DNA of 64,000 bases from Zonotrichia leucophrys gambelii (Eukaryota > Chordata > Aves > Passeriformes > Passerellidae). The notes under the pieces were generated by a model that ran no database searches, had not been told where the DNA came from, and was given only the letters and a program-made list of their open reading frames with translations. The position numbers and the translations under genes are program-made. Shown here piece by piece: positions 11,101-24,000 of the stretch (positions within the stretch are counted from its first letter, which is position 1; the number at the start of each line of letters is the position of its first letter). Location of the stretch: assembly GCF_028769735.1 (NCBI RefSeq), contig NC_088173.1, forward strand, positions 18,540,038 through 18,604,037. The letters are read 5' to 3'.

Positions 11101-14100
11101 CTGCTTTGTACCTGCTGATTTGTTGTTCTGCATATGAAGTGTACCTCAAACTACTGGGATATAGCAGATTTAATGGGTTTAAGCCTTGCATGAATAATCT
11201 AAATACATGCACAGGTAGTTCATCTGATGCTTTTAAAAGTATGGATCTTGTTAGATAGACGTGGCTTTGCTAGAAATGACCATAACATACAGAACTTCCA
11301 GATAAGCCACATCCTCGTTGGTACCATGAAGTTTATTAACACTACCAGATATACAGAAATCCCAGATAAATGTAAACCTTTCAGGCAATTCAAGACAACT
11401 TTTCAGGGGAGAAAAAAGAGAGAGAATGTAAAAAAAATGAATTACACAGTCCAGATACCAGAGGTCAGAGAAAGGGGCTTGGAAGTAATTTTCTTTCTGT
11501 GTGGTTCTCTGAGTCTCTCCTAGAACTAGAAAATGCAGCTGTTTTGAAATTTCTTCCTAAATCCCTTCTAGAAATAGATTCTTCAGGATGAAAAGATTAG
11601 GCTTTACCTCACTGAAATAGTGAAACTGGTGCTCAAGGCTATCAAATCAAATATCAAATGCTACTCTGCAGTAAAGATTAGAAAGCCACTGCAAAAGAGA
11701 TGAAGGGTGCTGATATTTACTAGAGGTCAAGAGGCAAAAAGAGATTTTCAAATACTTTTTTAAAGTACAGAATAGCTTGCTTAGGAGATCTGTTGCAATC
11801 CGATGCAGCTCTACACCTGCCCAAAATGTTCTGCCTCTATTGTGTTGTATTTCTTATGAAAATTTTATATAAATAAGAAGCCTAGAAATCATAAAAAAAT
11901 CTAACTGGACCACTACTTTTGCACATACATGTCTTACACTTCATAAAACTGTAGCTTAACAGAGAAAATATACCAAGAACTACAAAATTAGAAAATTATG
12001 ATCTTTGTCATTTACCACAAATTAAGTCAAATAAACATTCATACAGAATTGAAAGCTATTAGGTTTTGTAAGCTTTCTGAAGTACAATTTCATTTTGCAG
12101 CAGAATTGTGTAGAGTAAGTATTTAACAAATGTTCCAAATTAATATAGTCTAGAAAAACATTGCTTGTATTTCAGGAGAAAAAGTGGTAAAGCATAAATT
12201 GTGAAAAGTTTTTCCTTCTTCTGTGTACAGCTTGTCAAAATATTCTCTACAGATACTTCAAGATAATAATGATTTTTTTTATTTTTCAGGTTGTAATTTT
12301 TTTTTGCTTATTTTTTCTTTAGATACAAAACCTGCTTCTAACAAAGCAATAATTGGTAGTAAATGGTATATAGTTACATGTAAATCATAAAATACACAGC
12401 TGTGGAATTTCAGAAAATATGCATATTCTCAGCATCCTAACTTGTCCTTTAGACCATAATGTGTTACATGTTTTTACAAGCAAGTGAAAATATTTCATTA
12501 TAACAAAACACTGTTTGACTATTTCTTCTTTAGGTCATTTCAAAAACTATTTTGAGAATATTTTACAAGAATTTGGTATCATTGACAATTGTTTAATTCC
12601 TTCAAGATTATAGTAAAAAGATAGCCTTTGAAAAATCCTGTCTAGCCAAGATTATATATGTGGCAAAATGCAAAACCAAAGCCTTGCTGTCTTTGGTGTT
12701 TTCAGGGCACATTAACAAGAAGCTGAGAGAATTGTGCTATTTCTCAATAAAACCTGGAGTAAGCTGTATAACCATATTGTTTGTTTACTCCTAATAATTT
12801 GTTTGTATGACTACTCCTATCAAGAAAACACCAACATTAAAATTTAATTCTTTGTAGTAACAAGTCTTTAGATTTACAGAAAGCGTGTTTCATTGAACTA
12901 TACAAATGTTAACACAGTGAAAAAGGTAACTGGGTAGTCAATAGCTGTAGAAAATCTTCTTTTCTGAAGAGTTTTATTTTCCACATTTGATAGTCTGCTT
13001 TGTTTATCTAAGGAAGCACATACACCCATGGTAAGTGATGTTATAACCTACTTTTGAACAAATACACTGTACTAAATCAAGCTCAAGATTAGACTGGATT
13101 TGTGTTTTGCAGACTACTTACTTTTCACTGTTTTATTAAAAAGCAGCCTTGAAGACTGTGGGATGCCAAAGAGCCTGTATACAAATTTTATTACAGACAT
13201 TACGTAGTTTGTCTAACCATATGTTTGAAATACAAGATAATTGCTCATAAGAGGAGAAATGAACCTCCTCTCTAAAGAAGGCAAGTAAGCAGTAGCAGAA
13301 AAGGTGTTCATTGATCTGGCTATATTCCAATATAATTTCTCATCACTCCAGGGATAAGAACAAATTCATGGCATCAGCCATACACAAGTAATTCAAACAC
13401 CATTCCCATAGAAATGTAAAAAAGATAGATAACTGTCATATCCATACTAATCTGTCTGCTAGGGAGCTGCACTGTATTTTCCATTACTCATTTGCTCTCA
13501 AATCTTTCATGAACATATGCTTGGAAAATCTGAGGCACTGAGTGAGTGGAAAGATGGAACTCAGGTGAACAGCCCACAGACCAGAAAAAGGACAGATTTT
13601 CTCTGGGACTGTGGAAGCTCAAAAAAGTCGCATTTAGATAAAAATTTAACACATGTATAAATCTGCCATGGTAGATTTGGATCATAAAGATACTCTTTTT
13701 TTTTGTCTTTTTAAGTGCAATCTTGAGAATGCTTTGGTTTAAAAAGTAATAACACTTTGCTATTTTAAATTACTCCCAGAAGTAACAGGCTATTCAGTTT
13801 CAAGCTGACATTAAGGAACTGGCTATTTTCCAGTGTTTTTGACTGCACAAGATCCAAACCTATCAGTGGATGTACAGACAAAATGGTACCTTTATGGATT
13901 GCTATTCAAGGTGATGTACTCAATACTGCAAAGAAAAATGAAACGTCAAACCTAAATAATGTATACATTTTGAGGCTTTTTCAACAGAACAATTTATCTT
14001 GATTTCTGAATGGACCATCTTCCCAAATAAATATAAAACCACCACCCCTCACTGTTCTATGAATTAAGAAATGCAGACTGTTTGCATCAGTAGCAATTAA

Positions 14101-15248
14101 CGCTAACCTTGATTAAATAATGTTATTCCCGGAACAGATACTGCTGACTTTCATCCTTCTAGGATAGCTGGGAAGATAATACAACTTCATTATAGAGAAA
14201 AATCTGTATCATGAAATTGCTTACTCTTACTTTCTAACAGGTGTACACTCATCAGGACAGGTGGGCAACAACCCTGCAAAAATCTAATTTGTGTTTTCAC
14301 TAAGAAAATGAAAATTTTTCATTACTTCTAACATTAATCTGAAGATACAAGTCTCACCATGGCAAACAGATGACTAAGCAGCCACCATTTATCTTAATTA
14401 AAGTTCGTCTTAATCAAGGTACTGTCTGTGAGATATAATGCTACTTAAGACTAAGATTCTTAGCATAGTTGCATGGCTCCCAGAGGGAACATCCATCAAG
14501 CTAAATGTATAACTACAGCTTAGTCCTACTGAAAACATAAAGAAAGGAAACAAAGAAATGCAAAAATTAATGAAAGCCAACATAGATAGTTTCTTATCCA
14601 TTGCTTAACTCCTTCAAATAGCTACTATGCAACACTGCAAAGTCATTTTTTCCCCTCACCTATAAACATACCATATATTTTCAAGGCCTTTCCCAAACAC
14701 ATATCCCTAATTTAAATAAAATTGTTGCTGAATTCTTCAAAGAATATACACAATTTGATCCATCCTAAAGATTTTAGTAAAACTGGAATTTAAAAATTAC
14801 TTTGAAACATTACTTCTCCATTTATGTGGAAGTACATCCAAATAGAAGGAAGCCAGGTCATACTGAAAGAGAGGATATTTCATTTTCTAAGGAGTTCTTT
14901 CTTTCATCTGCTCCACTTTTGAATCTATAAACTACCTGGTTTTAAACTTCAAAACTTAGGAATCCTGTACCAAGAAAAGAGTTTTTAGATGATCAGTGGA
15001 TCCTTTTTCAAAAGGATGAAAACCAGCTTCATTTGTTCAAGAATTTGTTCAAGTTTCAGAACATCAGCTGCTTACTAAGGTAATGACAGGCAAGGGAAAA
15101 TTATTGTTTTCTGTTTTACCTTTTATTTCTTTTTCTTTTGCATTAATTCCAGAAATCAATTTAAACTGTGGTACAGCTGCAAATTCACTCTGTGGACTGT
15201 GAACTGTGTAGCTCAGCCTATAGAAAAGTGTCCTTGGCTGCATGAATC
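8106..15248. other. AT-rich non-coding DNA, few features
   Basis: No gene or mobile element was recognised. A poly-A run lies at about 9256-9271. A slightly GC-richer patch lies at about 10780-10965; it is open for 61 codons on minus but unrelated to anything I know. A palindrome at 15000-15017 has arms ATCCTTTT and AAAAGGAT. The segment at 14387-14424 resembles one at 55867-55904 (see findings). Confidence 0.6.
9256..9271. repeat. Poly-A tract
   Basis: A run of about 16 A residues. No recognisable element precedes it, so origin as a retroposon tail cannot be shown. Confidence 0.85.
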
Positions 15249-15305
15249 TACACCATGTACCTGGTGTACATTCTTGAGAAGTGTTCCTGTATTTTTAGGA
15301 ACACT
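15249..15305. repeat. Two adjacent perfect stem-loops
   Basis: The first hairpin has TACACCA (15249-15255) pairing with TGGTGTA (15262-15268) around a 6-nt loop. The second has AGTGTTCCT (15280-15288) pairing with AGGAACACT (15297-15305) around an 8-nt loop. They are separated by 11 bases. No coding or repeat feature surrounds them. The function is unknown. Confidence 0.75.
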
Positions 15306-18300
15306 GGAAACAAGAGAGGATGTAAGAGAACGACATTTTTCCTAGGGATATGGATGGATAGTCAGCAAGTCAACCATGAAGAGCTCACGAAACAGCCTGC
15401 CTGATTCTCGAGAGTTAAAAATAAAATAAGCTGATGAGGCTAGAGCAAGCAAATTCCCACAAAAGTCAAAAATATAAAAGAGAAAGAAAATCAGATGAGC
15501 ACCTAAACACTGTGTATCTGTAAGCAGTGGATGTCAAAAGAAAGATGGCAATCAGAAAGCACCTATACCTCCAATAGAACATTTGGGAGCCCTCACTGGG
15601 TTTTAAATTTTTCATTAATTAAGAATTGGAAACCAATCTTAAAACTATTAGAGAAGTTTGGGGAAGATTAACATGAAAGACTACAGGAGTTGATACTGGG
15701 GTTACAGTCTAGAATAAAGAAATTAAAAACAAGCAGAGGAAAGATTACTAGTGTGTACACAATTACCCAGGACAAGACAATTGCAATTCAACCTGAAAAG
15801 GAGCTTGCTACTAGAAAGGAGGCACTGGGCCTAAGCAAAGATTATTAAAATAATTACTAAAAATGTTGAAACAAAAGGAGACCTAAAGCTGAAAGAAACA
15901 CAGAGACTGATTAAAATCAATCTTTACAGCTACACCTGTTGGAATAAGCACAAGCTCATTCTAAATGTTGGCCTATGAACTCTTGTCATTGCTAGAAACA
16001 AATGGGCAGCCCTACATTCTGAATTTCCACTATATTTACTGGCCTGGGGCTGCAATAGCAAGTAAAGAATAATCAGATAAATCTGACCTAAGCTGACCTA
16101 TTTTCTTTACAAAACTGTTCCTCTTTGAAGAAGGCACATATCTGGATTTACATTTAAAATTATATTTACTCAGATTTGGTCTCTGATTTCCAGAAAGCAG
16201 CTAACAGACACAGTACTGAAAGCTTCAGCAATTACAAGGATTTGCAGTGGTCATTGTTATTTCCCATTACTCTTCCAGCATTGACCCACTGCAGATATAA
16301 AAAGAACCCAATATTATTTTCTGAAAGAATCATATTCCTCTACTGCCTTTTTTTCCCCCTTTTTCCTTCATTTGGACTTTACAGACACAGCAGAGGGGCT
16401 AGTGTCTCCTATTGAACTGGCTGTTTTTTAAAAGATCTGCAAAGAAACAAAGAGCAGCCGCTGCCTGTTTAGGATAAGACAGATCAATACTAATTTTTTG
16501 GCACTAGAAAAATTAATACAAGGATTATTGTTTCCTGGGCTTCCATTTCAAGAAGAAAGGAGAAAGATCCAGAGAACTGCATACATCAGGATCAAAGTCT
16601 ATATTGTACTGACCAGCAACCATTCATTTTTTCTGTGGTTCTGCATAAAGAGAGGTAAATTTTATATACTATGAGGATCCTCAAAACTGACAAAAAATTA
16701 CATAGGCACTAATTACTACTAGTCAGTTAAATAAAAGAGGTGAAAAGAGGCAACATTTTATTACTGACTTAAGAGGCAAACCTCAAATTCACAGAGCTAT
16801 GACTTTCAACATAAAAGTCATAAGAGAAAATTAATATTATATTGGGACAAATTCTTAGCAAACTTTCTGGATCAGCTGTGCCAAGGACAAGACTGCATAG
16901 ATACTTTTCTGCTCTCCATTATATATTAAATAAATCATGAGGTTTTGGCACATTTAGTTGATTGACTTATTAAAAGACATGCCATCAGATTTCCCTCATG
17001 AATTCCTAAAGGTTATTGTGCTCAATTAAAATATTAATTCAGAATTGAAATAAAAACAGTCATAGCACCAGTAATTTAAAATAAAGTATCTTCTTTTAAC
17101 ATAAAAAAAATTAATTTAAACCAACTAAATGCTTTAATTTTATTTCATTGCACTAGAATGAGGAAGATGTAACTCAATAATATTGCAGCTTCAGGAAGCT
17201 GGCAGGACCTGGATTTGTCATGGGAAAAGCAGGCTTGGTGTTCAGCTCTGTGATGCAAACTTAATTTTTACAGCAGGTAAGTGCTGCTATTGCTATGGGG
17301 AAACATAAATAAAAGAGTTTACAAGTTACATGATTTGCAATTCTTCTGAGGCCACAGTAAATATTAAAATAGAGACAGATTTCAGCTTTTATATTGTTGG
17401 AGATATTGTAGCACTGCTTAGTCTGTAATAACTTCAGCAACTTTCCCCACAGAGGACACCATCCTATTACTCAACCTGACTCTCTCTACCACATCATTAT
17501 CACTGAACTTCAGTAGATGGTCTGTTGCCTTGGCAGGGACTCATGAAGATATTAAAGAGGTAGAAGCTAAGCACTGTTCCCATGTTTAGCATAGATATAA
17601 CTACACAGTAATAGAAAACAGCAATAAAAACTGTTATATCCAAAAAAATAAGTGCTCATCAAGCATAGTCAGCAAGCCCTCACCCCCTTCAGAAAAACTT
17701 GACCCTGCAGTGAAATTCACACCCATTACACTGTTGGTTGGTCCTTTATCCGTATTAGCCTGGATCAGAGGTGATAATCTGGGGAACTGAATGGGATTTC
17801 TCTCTTGTTTCTGGGTGTTGTGGTGTTCTGCTAATGTAAACCAGTTCTAAGACAGCAGCACCTAAACTTCACTTTGCAAGGTAGAGACTGGTAGCTGGAG
17901 AAATTAACACCACCATAGCAGTCTCATTCTCTGGGAGTAAAACAGATTTGCTGCATTAAAATCTGGAAGGATCCCGGACTCTGCAATTCCTAGCAAATGG
18001 TTTTTGCAATCAGTCTCTTTGCTGACTGTAGAACAAAGGAGGTCTGATTTCTATTATGCACTTCCATACATTCCAATTAAGCTTTTGTTAATGCAGCTAT
18101 GGGTATGCAAATATACAAACATGCAAGCGCACCAAAACCCCCAGTGCACAGAAGACAGGACAGAAAAAACCCAGTTTTTCTTAAAACAGGATTTCTTAGG
18201 TTTCTTAAAATTTAATCAAATTGTGCAACGTCTACTAACTTTATTATCCCTTGTTAAAACAGAGAATAATCACATTTGTATGGCCATTCTCTTTTGATTA

Positions 18301-19129
18301 AAACTCTTCATATTTTCATTTCCTTCTCAAATACCTTTTAACATGTAACCAGTCCCTTATTCCACCTCAGTGTTTTTTCACATTTTTTTCGGCAGCAAAA
18401 GTGAGTCACACAGAGCAGTAAATTCTAACCTTGTCTCTGAGCTCAGTCTTTCATTCACCAACCTCCAACAAATCCTTTAATCCTTGCCCCCACCTTATCT
18501 GTTTCAAAAGCAGTATTGGAGCTCACAATCTTTACCACAGAAAGCCTTTAATTAGACTTCCTCTCCAAGTGTTGGAATCAATTTTTTATTATATAGAAAA
18601 GGAAATATACCTATCAGTGATCAAAATTTAACAGAAGTGTGCCCAGGGCCTTTGCCCAAGTTTTAGTTCAAGCAGTGAATAAGTGCGTAGTGAAGCTCTA
18701 GCTGGGTTTCACAGGTACTTTTCTATAAAAAGGTGAAACACTTGGTGGTGTGCAGCTGGCTTGAAATTGTCAGTCCCTAAAAATCATGACGCTGTTTCCA
18801 CAAAATCAGAGGGATAAACAGAACAAAAGCATATTCAAACTCAGGTCATGTCCCTTTTTGACAGCTCTATTTTTTGTTACAGATTAGCCTGAGGACCAAA
18901 GAACATCCTCAATGCCTTTAGTACAATATTATTTCATACTTTTAAACTTTTATGAGCAACATGTTAAGACTGAGGTTTCTTCTACTATAAAACTGAGAAC
19001 CAAGGATTTTTGTGCAACATTTCAGCACCTGAAAAACATTAAGGTTTTTAATCATGAATGTTGCTGAGACCTGTACACTACCTCACCAAAGAGGATCTAT
19101 GCCTGACTTCTAAACCATGTAGAGAAAGT

Positions 19130-19330
19130 TTTCCAAACCCCGCTGGAGTCAGGTTGTGCAGTACCACGATGGCCTGGGGTGACAGGGCAATTGCAGACCT
19201 GGGCAGTTCCAGGTCACAGATCTAGACTCAAATACCAGAGGCAGCATCCAGGCAGCTCTAAGTGAGCTCCCACCACACTGCGCAAATTTTGGCCCAAGTT
19301 CTGGGCTCTGTGGTGGTGTTCCTTAGGATA
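19130..19330. other. GC-richer patch of unknown origin
   Basis: About 200 bp clearly richer in G and C than the surroundings, with a few CpGs (for example near 19141, 19168 and 19281). It has no long open frame and no repeat family I recognise. It could be an old element remnant or a conserved non-coding segment. Confidence 0.35.
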
Positions 19331-21068
19331 TTCCACTTGCATGAATCTCTTTCATAATTTATATTAATGCTTGAGGCACAGAATGGCAGCAATGAATCTG
19401 ATTAAAGAGAACTGAGACCTCACCAGGGTGAAAAGCAAAGAAAATGCAGCTGAAAAAGGACATATAACTATGAAAAACCTGGAACTAAGTTTTAAAATTC
19501 TAAGCAAAAATTGTCTACCTTGAAAATAGAGCATAAAATGAGCATTAATTAATCTATTATTTTAATATACCTTGGAAATATCTAATGGAAGCCATGGAAA
19601 AACATTATTGTGAAACACGATGCATTAAAAAAAAGCAATAAAACATTAGGAGATTATAAAAATGCAATTACAGCCAACCTTTTTGAGAGATTTTCCAATG
19701 TTATGAAACAGCATGATAATATTATTAAGCTTGTTTCTTTTTAGACATCTGAGGAATATTTAATATCTTCTTCTTCAAAATGAACAGTGAACTATTTAAT
19801 CTTAGTTATTAAAATGTATCCTAAATAAGTTTTATATTGGATGTTTCCTATTTTTATATAGAAGATATATATAAGTAATGACATATCCAAGAACTGGAAA
19901 AAAAATAAAGAGATAAAATGTGTCAGATCAGATAAATTTGAAAAATCTGTCTTTTGATCATGGAGTAGCAAACATTTGATCACTGAAAACCAAAACTTAA
20001 TGAAAAATTATATTTTGTTTCTGTCTATTAATTTCATTGAATGCTCTTTTTCATCTATAAAGAACATGAGGGCTTTTTCGTTTTTCCCCTGTTACTTGAA
20101 TCAGGCCTTGCCAAGACAAACAGGTACATCACAGTGGAAGAGCTCAGAGGAGATCCAGTGCTAAAAGTCTGACTGTTAAACTTCACTAGCTCAAGACAGT
20201 GCACATTAGCTTTACAGATGCTAATCTTCCATTTGAATTGTGGTAAAAAATTGTTCAAAACCTGAATCTATTCTGTTTAAAACATTGTCTTTTAGAAGTA
20301 GAGAGCAGGGAACTTTGAAGAAGTTGCCTGGTTCAAAGTAGTTTGAAAAGGTTGAAATATGAAATCTTAATGTTACCATTAAAAAATAAAAAAACCAAGA
20401 AAATTGGAAAATTTTGTTCTGAATTTATTTTACTAATTATCTATAAATGTTTCATTATATGTCTTAGATGCATAACCATGCCCCAAGGATTGCTTGGAGC
20501 ATTGCCTTGTTACAGTATGAATAAAGTAGGATGTCTCTAAGATTTATAACAAATGTCTTAATGAGTATATCAAATCAAAGAACAGTATATCTAGTTCTTT
20601 CAAGATAAAATTGTGTAGATCAGAAAGAATCTCCATTATAATCAGAACTATCACTAGACTATGAAACCAAAGAACCAGCAGCTAGGCAGTAAAAAACTCC
20701 ATTTGTTGTATATATTGATCCATTCTACACATATCAGGTCTACTCCAATGTTACTGCTTTGCTTTGTTACTGCCAATAGAAGGCCTAGGTCAGCAGAAGA
20801 TGAGGCTGCTGGAAACTTTCCACTTGGAAGAGGAAAAAGAACAAAAGCATCATGTTGACCTAGATCACATGTAGCAGACCCAGCAAAGTGAACAAACGTG
20901 GTTTAAAATAAGCCTGCTGCCAGGGGTAAAAAAGAGATCAGAACCATAATCATTCCTTCACCAAAACAGTGCCCCTGCTGAGTCTATTGTAAACTGGATG
21001 AACAATTAAATACAACTCATCATGCTCTACTTACAAATTTGAAATCTTATTGAAAGATTAGTTTTGGC

Positions 21069-21087
21069 TTTTTTTTTTTTTTTTTTA
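21069..21087. repeat. Poly-T tract
   Basis: A run of about 19 T residues, followed on plus by ACAAAGTATG. No adjacent retroposon was recognised. Confidence 0.85.
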
Positions 21088-24000
21088 CAAAGTATGTTAA
21101 GTAAATAAGCTAAGAGGTAGATAGCTGCTGCAAATTGATTCGTTTAGCCGTCTGAAAGTTAAAGTTGGAAAGAGAGCAAAAAAGAAGAGAGGAGAGAGGA
21201 GGACTCATAGCCAGAAAACATTAGTAAACTGAGGCCAGTGAAAAAACCCACTTCAGGGATATTGACTTTACTGAGTGTTCTGTGCTGGCAACATAAAAAT
21301 GACAACTGTGTGTTTGTCAATTTATTTCCTACTGAAAACAAGCACCATCCTTAGCTTTCAAACTAAATCTACCTTAGCGTGTTCATGGAAATAGAGTGCC
21401 TGTCCATCCATTTCTTACCTCCCATCCCATAAATTCTGATATTTGGTTCATTTCAATCAATTTCAAAAGGAGGCAGCAGGAGGACCCGAGTTACTGCAAT
21501 GTATTTCCTAATGGAGTAGAGAGGACTTAGGTTTGTTTTTTCCCATAAGTCTTGTCATTCAGGTTCAATGTTTTTATATTCATTTGACATTTCATTTAGT
21601 CAGTTACAAAACACACTTTTAATTACACTACATGTGTTTTGGGGCATTCACTGCCACTTATCATGGCAGTACTCAAGGAACAAGAGAAATACAGGTGAGT
21701 ATGATAACAGCATTTATTGCTGAAAGGATCTGGAAAGATAATGTTATGGGAGGAGGAGAGGTTTGTGAAAGACAGTTGTTTGCTTCAGTAGACATAAATA
21801 CACACAAAATACCAAAAACACTGTTTAAACAGAATACTGCACAGGTTGATGGCACCAATACAGTATCAACACCAGCTTTGCTTTGAAATGTTTCCAGTTC
21901 GCTTCAATATAGAATATTTATATTTTTAAAAAAAAAGAAACGAGAAATATTAATTTCCTCTAAAATCTATCATAAATTTAGCTGATTAAGAAAATCTAAT
22001 TATTATCAAGATTTGATTTGCTTCATGTTGACATTTTTTACGCATACCCAGCCATACAGGATTAGAAATGAGTTTTTCTTACACATGTCAAGGGACAGAG
22101 TTTGCTGAGAAGCTCCGATCTTCTGTCTAACCCTAGAGTGGCACATCTGCCATTTTATGCTATTTCCTCCCGTTGTGTCACAATGGTTGTAATCCAGGAC
22201 AAAATGCAGTCATTACAACTTACCCTTAATAGAGCTGATGCTTAATAAAGCTGGCTTCCACCAGACGAGTATGAGAGAAAGAAAGGCATTTCCTGATAAG
22301 AACAAAATTCATCTTAAGGTCTCCAGCAATAACCACAACTCACATAATGTTATATAAATAAAATTCCCTGCAACATACTCTTTGAAGACAAGAAACTTTG
22401 CATGCATTTCTTTCCCTTCTTTTGCCCTGTACCCTTGCCACAGCTTGCAAAGCTGCTTCTCCACTAAATATATTTAATGTGCTCAGGAGCATCCTCAAGC
22501 ACTGCCACTATCCTGACACTAAACTGCTTTATCTGTAAACTCTCTTATGCTTTAAGGGGAGGTGACTATTTCCAACCTGCTTTTTGGAAGCAGCCACTAT
22601 CAATGCACACCCTCATGTGGCACCTGAGAACCATTTGCAAGCCTGTGGGTCAAAACTGAGGCAAGACTGTTCCAACAATTTATCAATATGACAGTCAAGT
22701 TCCAGTGCCTGGAACATTTCCGCGTTTAATTTCCTCTTGTTTATGTAGCCTAAATTTTAAACAGCCTGGCTCAGGTCCACATTCTTTTACAAAGACAAGT
22801 TTTATTCCTAAGTTGTTATGCTTAACCGTTAAACAAATGCCCTGAGAAATACATTAAATAAATAAACTTGATGACAGCAGAAATGTCACAAATCCATTTT
22901 AAGTAAAAATCAATATACAAAAGGGAAATCTTTCATGCTGCCCTTTAATTTTCTTGTATTGCCTTAGACTTATGCTCTATAATTTCATGAGAATGAATTT
23001 CTTTTACTGGGGCCCTCCACTGTAGGCTTCATCATCCTGATGGCCTATTGATAAATACTGAATACACTGTTTTACTGAAGTTACTTAGTAATTTCAAGAT
23101 CAAATACTATACTGCCAGGTGCCAATGTAATTTTTACAGTTCAGTAGAGAAGGTTTAGGAAATGAATAGTATAATTACTACATCTAACTTTCCTACTGTT
23201 GGGTGGTGTACTAGCTTTAGAAAGCTGGAGCATCAAAGAGGCAGCACGAGTTTAAACTTGTGCTGGACTTCAACTAGTCCTTTGGATAATTGAGAAACTT
23301 ATTTCCCATTCAATAGAAAAAAAGAAGACTGATAGTGATTGCCTTCTCTCCACTGTGGTTAGGACAATGAAACAAACTAAAGACACTAATGATCCCTTTT
23401 CAATATAAAAATAATGTGTTGAGGGTTTCAGAAAGAGGAAACAGCAAATTATTTCAATATACAATAACCAAAAAATAATTTTAATCTGAAAATAAAGGAT
23501 CATTTTTCAAATGGGAAAATATTCAAGATCTAGAGCAAAAAATTCATTTTAGTGATTTTTTTTTTTTACTAATTCCCCCCCAATTTATCAAAACCTCTCA
23601 GATTCTAAGGTATGAATATTGCTAATCTATCAAATGCCAAATATCAATAGAATAGTAAAATATAAACAAAGATTTGGGGAAAAACCATGTTCTTTTTTAT
23701 GTAATGGAAGAATGAAAAAAATTAAATAGATTATTACATTATTGAAATGTTCTAGTAAGGATATAGGAACACATTCCAATTTGAAATAGCATATTCCACT
23801 AAAACAATTCTAACAGTAGTTAGTCTCATCACACTCCCCAAGTGTGCGATCTTTTCCATTGCTACTGGTATTGGTTAGCCTCAATACAAACTTACTGTAC
23901 AAACTCTTTTTTCCTAGGAAATTGATATTCACCTCATTAAGTGCAAAATCTGTTCATTCTCACTCAAGGTGTGGAACAATTCTTGACTGATGTCAATTAA

